DNA from: Herminiimonas sp.
GTDB lineage: Bacteria > Pseudomonadota > Gammaproteobacteria > Burkholderiales > Burkholderiaceae
Assembly (NCBI GenBank): GCA_014377155.1
Contig: JACMQD010000325.1
Span: 1 to 11,245 of the forward strand
Direction: 5' to 3'
DNA length: 11,245 nucleotides
The notes beneath the pieces are model-generated. The model did no database searches. It saw only the letters and a program-made list of their open reading frames with translations, and had not been told where the DNA came from. A program made the position numbers and the translations under genes. Of the stretch, positions 7,778 to 11,245 are shown in pieces; the first letter of the stretch is position 1; every line of letters begins with the position of its first letter.

Positions 7778-9442
7778 TCAAGGGCTGATGTCGCCGGCGA
7801 CGCGGATACTCGCTTGCTCGCGCGCCTGCTCGCGCAGCAGGAATTTTTGCAGTTTGCCGGTCGATGTCTTGGGAATCGGACCGAACACGACCGCCTTGGG
7901 CACCTTAAATCGCGCCAGGTGACTACGGCAAAAATCGAGTATTTCGATTTCGGTTGCATGAGATTCTGGCTTGAGCTGCACGAATGCCCATGGCACTTCG
8001 CCCCATTTCGCGTCTGGCTTGGCGACCACCGCCACGACCTCGACTGCCGGATGGCGGTACAGCAGATTTTCCACTTCGATCGACGAGATATTTTCACCGC
8101 CGGAAATGATGACATCCTTCGACCGATCGCGAATGCTGACATAACCGTCAGGGTCGACGATCGCCAGGTCACCAGTATGGAACCAGCCGCCTTCGAACGC
8201 TTCGGCCGTCGCTATCGGATTTTTCAGATAACCTTTCATTGTGATGTTCCCACGGAACATGATTTCGCCGATCGTCTGGCCATCGCGTGGCACCGGTTTC
8301 AGCGTTTGCGGATCGAGCACAGCCATACTGTCCTGCAACGGACTGGCAACACCTTGCCGCGCGTTGAGGCTGGCTCGTTCGACAGGTGGCAATGCGCCCC
8401 AGTTTTGCTGCTTTGCACACAGTGCCGCCGGTCCGTAGGTTTCAGTAAGGCCGTACACATGCGTAAGATCGAAACCAAGGCGCTCCATGCCCTCGATGGT
8501 GGTTGCCGGTGGCGCCGATCCGGCCACGAAGCCGCTGATGCCATGGGCGATTGTCTGATCCGGCGCCGGCGGCGCATTGATCATCATGTTGTAGACGATC
8601 GGTGCTGCGCACATATGGGTAACGCGGTGCGTGCGGATGGCATCGAAGATCAGCGTCGCATCGACCCGTCGCAGGCAGACATTGGTGCCGGCATTGGCCG
8701 CCATGGTCCACGGAAAACACCAGCCGTTGCAGTGGAACATCGGCAACGTCCACAGGTAGACCGAATGTTGCGGCATACCCCATGACACGATGTTCGACAG
8801 CGCATTCAGATAAGCGCCGCGATGGTGGTAGACCACGCCTTTCGGATTGCCCGTGGTGCCTGAGGTGTAGTTCAGCGTGATCGCATCCCATTCGTCGGCC
8901 GGCAGTTGCCATTCGAATTCGGGATCGCCTTCTTCGAGCAATGCTTCGTATTCGGTTTCGCCGAGCGATGCACCACCCGGCCCCGACACATCGTCGATGT
9001 CGATCACGAGTGGCGGATTTTCCATCAGTGCCAGGGCGCCAGAAATCGTGCTGCTGAATTCGCGGTCGGTCAACAAGATCCGTGCTTCGCTGTGCGCCAG
9101 CTGGAAAGCGATCGCTTCCGCATCGAGTCGGATATTTAAGGTGTTGAGTACTGCGCCCGCCATCGGCACGCCGAAGCTGGCTTCGTAAGTGGCCGGGATG
9201 TTCGGTGCCATTACCGCCACCGTATCGCCGGTGCCGATACCGCGCCGCTGCAATGCACTGGCAAGGCGACGGCAGCGCGTGTAGGTCTCGGCCCAGCTAA
9301 GTTGACGCTGGCCGTGGATCAGCGCGATGCGGTCGGGGTAGACCGCTGCGGTTTTCGCCAGGAAGCTGATTGGTGACAATGCAGTGAAGTTGGCCGGCGT
9401 CTTGTCGAGGCCGAGGCTGTAGGGACTGGTGCGAGGTATCAT
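7778..9442 (-). CDS. AMP-forming acyl-CoA synthetase (fatty/organic acid CoA ligase)
   Basis: A 554-residue cytoplasmic ANL-superfamily enzyme: ATP plus a carboxylic acid gives acyl-AMP, then acyl-CoA. Core motifs are all present: P-loop [11 protein letters not shown] (192-202), GLTETYG (331-337), HTGD (422-425), the hinge block around [14 protein letters not shown] (440-453), and catalytic K530 in PKTSTGK near the C-terminus. Length and motif wording fit the medium-chain/DmdB-like group, not acetyl-CoA synthetase, which is about 650 residues. Its product is the natural substrate of the dehydrogenase encoded next. The start at 9442 matches the family N-terminus ([13 protein letters not shown]), but there is no Shine-Dalgarno sequence: the 30 bases upstream are pyrimidine-rich with no purine run. 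The ATG overlaps the preceding stop as ATGA, so translation probably depends on coupling to the upstream ORF. Substrate cannot be read from sequence. Confidence 0.95.
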   Translation of the reverse strand: MIPRTSPYSLGLDKTPANFTALSPISFLAKTAAVYPDRIALIHGQRQLSWAETYTRCRRLASALQRRGIGTGDTVAVMAPNIPATYEASFGVPMAGAVLNTLNIRLDAEAIAFQLAHSEARILLTDREFSSTISGALALMENPPLVIDIDDVSGPGGASLGETEYEALLEEGDPEFEWQLPADEWDAITLNYTSGTTGNPKGVVYHHRGAYLNALSNIVSWGMPQHSVYLWTLPMFHCNGWCFPWTMAANAGTNVCLRRVDATLIFDAIRTHRVTHMCAAPIVYNMMINAPPAPDQTIAHGISGFVAGSAPPATTIEGMERLGFDLTHVYGLTETYGPAALCAKQQNWGALPPVERASLNARQGVASPLQDSMAVLDPQTLKPVPRDGQTIGEIMFRGNITMKGYLKNPIATAEAFEGGWFHTGDLAIVDPDGYVSIRDRSKDVIISGGENISSIEVENLLYRHPAVEVVAVVAKPDAKWGEVPWAFVQLKPESHATEIEILDFCRSHLARFKVPKAVVFGPIPKTSTGKLQKFLLREQAREQASIRVAGDISP

Positions 9443-9951
9443 AAAAAACAGACCACGGTCAAGGATCCGAACGCCGCGAAGGTACGGATACGGTTCTGGT
9501 CGAGGCGATACAAGACGATATCGGCAAACGTGAACGTCCCCAGATTACGTAGCCGTTCCGCAATCAGGAACAACAGGATCGGCCAGCCGACAAAAAAGCT
9601 GACGGTGTATATAAAGTTGTCGACGCCCTTGGCATACACCAGGCTGATCAGGCCGAGCAGGGTGGCGGCCGACATGTAGTCGCCTGCAATCGCCATACCA
9701 TTATGAAATCCGGTGGTCAGCCAGGCGCCGATCACGAGCACCTCGCCCACGGGCCAGCCGACGGTGATGATGCTGCGTTCGCTGATCGGCAGTGCCAAAA
9801 TTGTCGGGCGGTAGGCCGTGATCATCATGAAAGTGTAATAGGGTATGAGCACGATGAACGACAGCAGGATCGCCATTCGCGTGCTTTTGGAAACCGTTTC
9901 GGCGAATTTTGGATGCTGCCGAATTCTGGTCTGGATAGTGGATTGAGGCAT
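9439..9951 (-). CDS. DUF485/ActP-type symporter fusion remnant (probable pseudogene)
   Basis: The ORF encodes 170 residues. The start at 9951 is supported by a strong AAGGAG at 9957-9962; the frame runs further upstream but without family resemblance. Residues 1-80 are a DUF485 N-terminus ([16 protein letters not shown], two membrane segments about 27-46 and 63-80), the small partner encoded before ActP (YjcH in E. coli). At about residue 81 it continues in frame as an internal piece of an ActP-like sodium:solute symporter ([36 protein letters not shown]). It stops a few residues later, where a normal ActP would continue for about 400 more. The end of DUF485, the ActP N-terminus with its first membrane segments, and most of the transporter core are missing, so transport is very unlikely. 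The stop overlaps the synthetase ATG by four bases, so the ORF may survive as a translational lead-in. ActP normally imports acetate and other short organic acids. Confidence 0.8.
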   Translation of the reverse strand: MPQSTIQTRIRQHPKFAETVSKSTRMAILLSFIVLIPYYTFMMITAYRPTILALPISERSIITVGWPVGEVLVIGAWLTTGFHNGMAIAGDYMSAATLLGLISLVYAKGVDNFIYTVSFFVGWPILLFLIAERLRNLGTFTFADIVLYRLDQNRIRTFAAFGSLTVVCFL

Positions 9952-9956
9952 GATTA

Positions 9957-9962
9957 CTCCTT
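9957..9962 (-). promoter_or_regulatory. Strong Shine-Dalgarno site of the DUF485/ActP ORF
   Basis: AAGGAG on the minus strand, five bases before the ATG at 9951. It fixes that start against the longer frame reaching 10131. It is the only good ribosome site ahead of the synthetase as well, because the two reading frames overlap. Confidence 0.8.
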
Positions 9963-10217
9963 CGAAGATGGAAGAGGGTAGTAAGGTAAGGGGAAAATTC
10001 AGGCGTGCCAAAAACCATCCGATCGCTCGGTTTGTGTTCGTATAAGGCGCTGTACGGATCGGCTGGCGGATGTCACGATGGGTCTCCTCGCAATGCTGCT
10101 TGTCTGTATGATTCGTTTTTATTTGTGCCAAGCATAGTGGGGAATTTTTGCAGAACTACCACCCAAATGTATCGAATGATTGCAAGCGCAAATCACTGAT
10201 GGACGACAAGATTTTCA
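9963..10217. promoter_or_regulatory. Divergent intergenic region: transporter/acyl-CoA operon and PAS kinase
   Basis: About 255 bases between the minus-strand operon and the plus-strand PAS kinase must hold the promoters for both. For the minus strand, TTGGCA (10126-10131) with a 17-base spacer to TACAGA (10103-10108) is a weak sigma-70 candidate: five of six bases at -35 but only three of six at -10. A 6-bp inverted repeat CCGATC/GATCGG (near 10019 and 10057) is too short to call an operator. The plus-strand side is AT-richer around 10140-10200 but gives no clear promoter. The region is identified by layout; the individual boxes are weak. Confidence 0.35.
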
Positions 10218-11245
10218 ATGGAAAAAACCGACATTCCCGGTGACGACCTTGGCCGCTTCGGCATGCTGCAGGCCGGACTCGATCTGCTCGACCAGGGCTT
10301 GACAGTATTCGATGCCGATCTTCGTCTGGTCGCCTGGAACGAACCTTTTTTACGACTGCTTGAATTTCCAGCGGAAATGGCTTACGTCGGCGCCTCGTTC
10401 GAAAGTTTTATCCGGCGCAACGCCGAGCTACACGAATACGGTCCGGGCAACGTCGACACGCAGGTCAGCGAACGGGTCATGGCCGCGGCACGATTTTCGC
10501 CACATACGACCGAGCGGATACGGCCGAACGGACGCGTGCTACTGGTGCGCGGCGAACCGCTGCCGAACAAGGGATTTGTCACGCTCTATACCGACATCAC
10601 CGAGCAGAGGCGCATCGAGGGTTTGATCCAGCAGCAGAACAATCGCCTCGAAGAACGCGTATCGCAGCGGACTGCGGAACTTGAGAATGCGAATGCAAGA
10701 TTGTCGAGCGCCAATGACGAGAACACCAGGATCGCTGCAGCGCTCGGGCGCAGCGAAGCGCGCCTTCGGCTGATCAATGACAACATGCCATTTCTGATCG
10801 GTTACGTCGACAAGGACGAGACCTATCAATACGCTAACAAAGGGTATTCCGACTGGTTCGATATCCCCGTCGATGGCGTCACCGGAAGCCAGGTGCGGGC
10901 GATCATCGGCGAGGCCGTCTATTCCCAGGTTAAGGGTCATATTCGCAAAGCGATCTGGGGCGAGCAACTGTCCTACGAATACCAGATGGAACGCCACGGC
11001 AAGCCGGCATTTGCCCGCAGCACACTGGTTCCTGAAATCGCGTCCGATGGTAGTGTACTGGGATTCTTCGTTTTTTCAGAAGATATTACCGAGCAAAAGC
11101 GCATGCAGGCGGCGCTCGTTCAGGCGCAAAAGATGGAATCGGTTGGCCAGCTGACGGGAGGACTTGCCCATGATTTCAATAATTTACTTACCGTCATAAT
11201 TGGCACGCTGGTGGCGTTGCAAGAACGTCAGCCCGAAACCGCCGA
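10218..11245 (+). CDS. PAS-PAS sensor histidine kinase, 3' end outside window
   Basis: The frame is open from ATG 10218 to the window edge (342 residues seen); an in-frame TGA at 10197 rules out a start further upstream. The ribosome site is weak. Layout: a PAS_7-type domain (about 15-128; FDADLRLVAWN, PHTTERIRPNG, ending LYTDITEQ), a coiled coil (130-180), a second PAS (182-292; ending FSEDITEQ), and the beginning of HisKA with phosphoacceptor H318 in GGLAHDFNNLL. No membrane segment is visible, so it is cytoplasmic. The missing part should hold the ATPase domain and, as in many kinases with this start (NahK/ErcS-like is one possibility), perhaps a receiver. It is divergent from the DUF485/ActP-synthetase-dehydrogenase operon, an arrangement that suggests it controls uptake and use of the acid. 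That link is inference. Confidence 0.9.
   Translation, partial: MEKTDIPGDDLGRFGMLQAGLDLLDQGLTVFDADLRLVAWNEPFLRLLEFPAEMAYVGASFESFIRRNAELHEYGPGNVDTQVSERVMAAARFSPHTTERIRPNGRVLLVRGEPLPNKGFVTLYTDITEQRRIEGLIQQQNNRLEERVSQRTAELENANARLSSANDENTRIAAALGRSEARLRLINDNMPFLIGYVDKDETYQYANKGYSDWFDIPVDGVTGSQVRAIIGEAVYSQVKGHIRKAIWGEQLSYEYQMERHGKPAFARSTLVPEIASDGSVLGFFVFSEDITEQKRMQAALVQAQKMESVGQLTGGLAHDFNNLLTVIIGTLVALQERQPETA

Noticed and set aside
7814..8785. 323-residue plus-strand ORF
   Set aside because: It lies antisense within the acyl-CoA synthetase, whose minus-strand frame has complete family motifs. The antisense translation is rich in Arg/His/Asp without domain motifs, typical of a mirror frame in GC-rich DNA.
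5782..9442. Assigning the synthetase and dehydrogenase as dmdB and dmdC of DMSP breakdown
   Set aside because: They resemble those families in length and motifs, but the families are broad and mostly act on other acyl-CoAs; no dmdA or dmdD is in the window.
9952..10131. 60-residue N-terminal extension of the DUF485/ActP ORF
   Set aside because: A strong AAGGAG precedes the ATG at 9951, DUF485 proteins begin there, and the extension is polar sequence without family resemblance.
10138..10152. Possible sigma-54 (-24/-12) promoter, GG...GC, ahead of the PAS kinase
   Set aside because: The GG to GC spacing is 11 bases rather than the required 12, and the rest of the -24 box does not match. A TGGCAC on the minus strand at 10125-10130 has no matching -12 TTGC.

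Overview
The window looks like a chromosomal segment from a proteobacterium, most likely a betaproteobacterium of the Burkholderiales/Oxalobacteraceae type. The basis is the moderately high GC, the style of the sensor kinases, and the pairing of an acyl-CoA ligase with a 600-residue acyl-CoA dehydrogenase beside DUF485/ActP-type transporter sequence. This placement is inference from family resemblance, not from a marker gene. No rRNA, tRNA, CRISPR array, insertion sequence or phage gene is visible.

Left part (1-5705), signal transduction: the 3' part of a membrane-bound hybrid histidine kinase (+, start outside the window) converges on a small stand-alone CheY-like receiver (-). Across a 322-base divergent region, which may hold a small unrecognised gene, comes a soluble GAF-domain histidine kinase (+). 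That kinase converges on a dCache-PAS-GGDEF diguanylate cyclase (-).

Right part (5782-10217), metabolism: reading leftwards on the minus strand are a short membrane-protein ORF, an AMP-forming acyl-CoA synthetase and an acyl-CoA dehydrogenase. The diguanylate cyclase may be the distal gene of the same run. Ligase and dehydrogenase together would activate a carboxylic acid and take it into a beta-oxidation-like step. The first ORF is a DUF485 N-terminus joined in frame to an internal piece of an ActP-type sodium:solute symporter. That piece is cut off exactly where the synthetase begins, so an ancestral DUF485-ActP-synthetase operon appears to have lost most of its transporter by deletion.

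Right edge (10218-11245): a divergently transcribed PAS-PAS histidine kinase, cut by the window edge after its phosphoacceptor histidine. Its position suggests it originally sensed or controlled the neighbouring transporter/acyl-CoA operon.

Overall, five signalling proteins (three histidine kinases, one receiver, one diguanylate cyclase) surround a small fatty/organic acid catabolic operon. Nothing here is clearly a new kind of system. The most unusual signals are the transporter remnant fused up to the synthetase start codon and a nested inverted repeat between synthetase and dehydrogenase.
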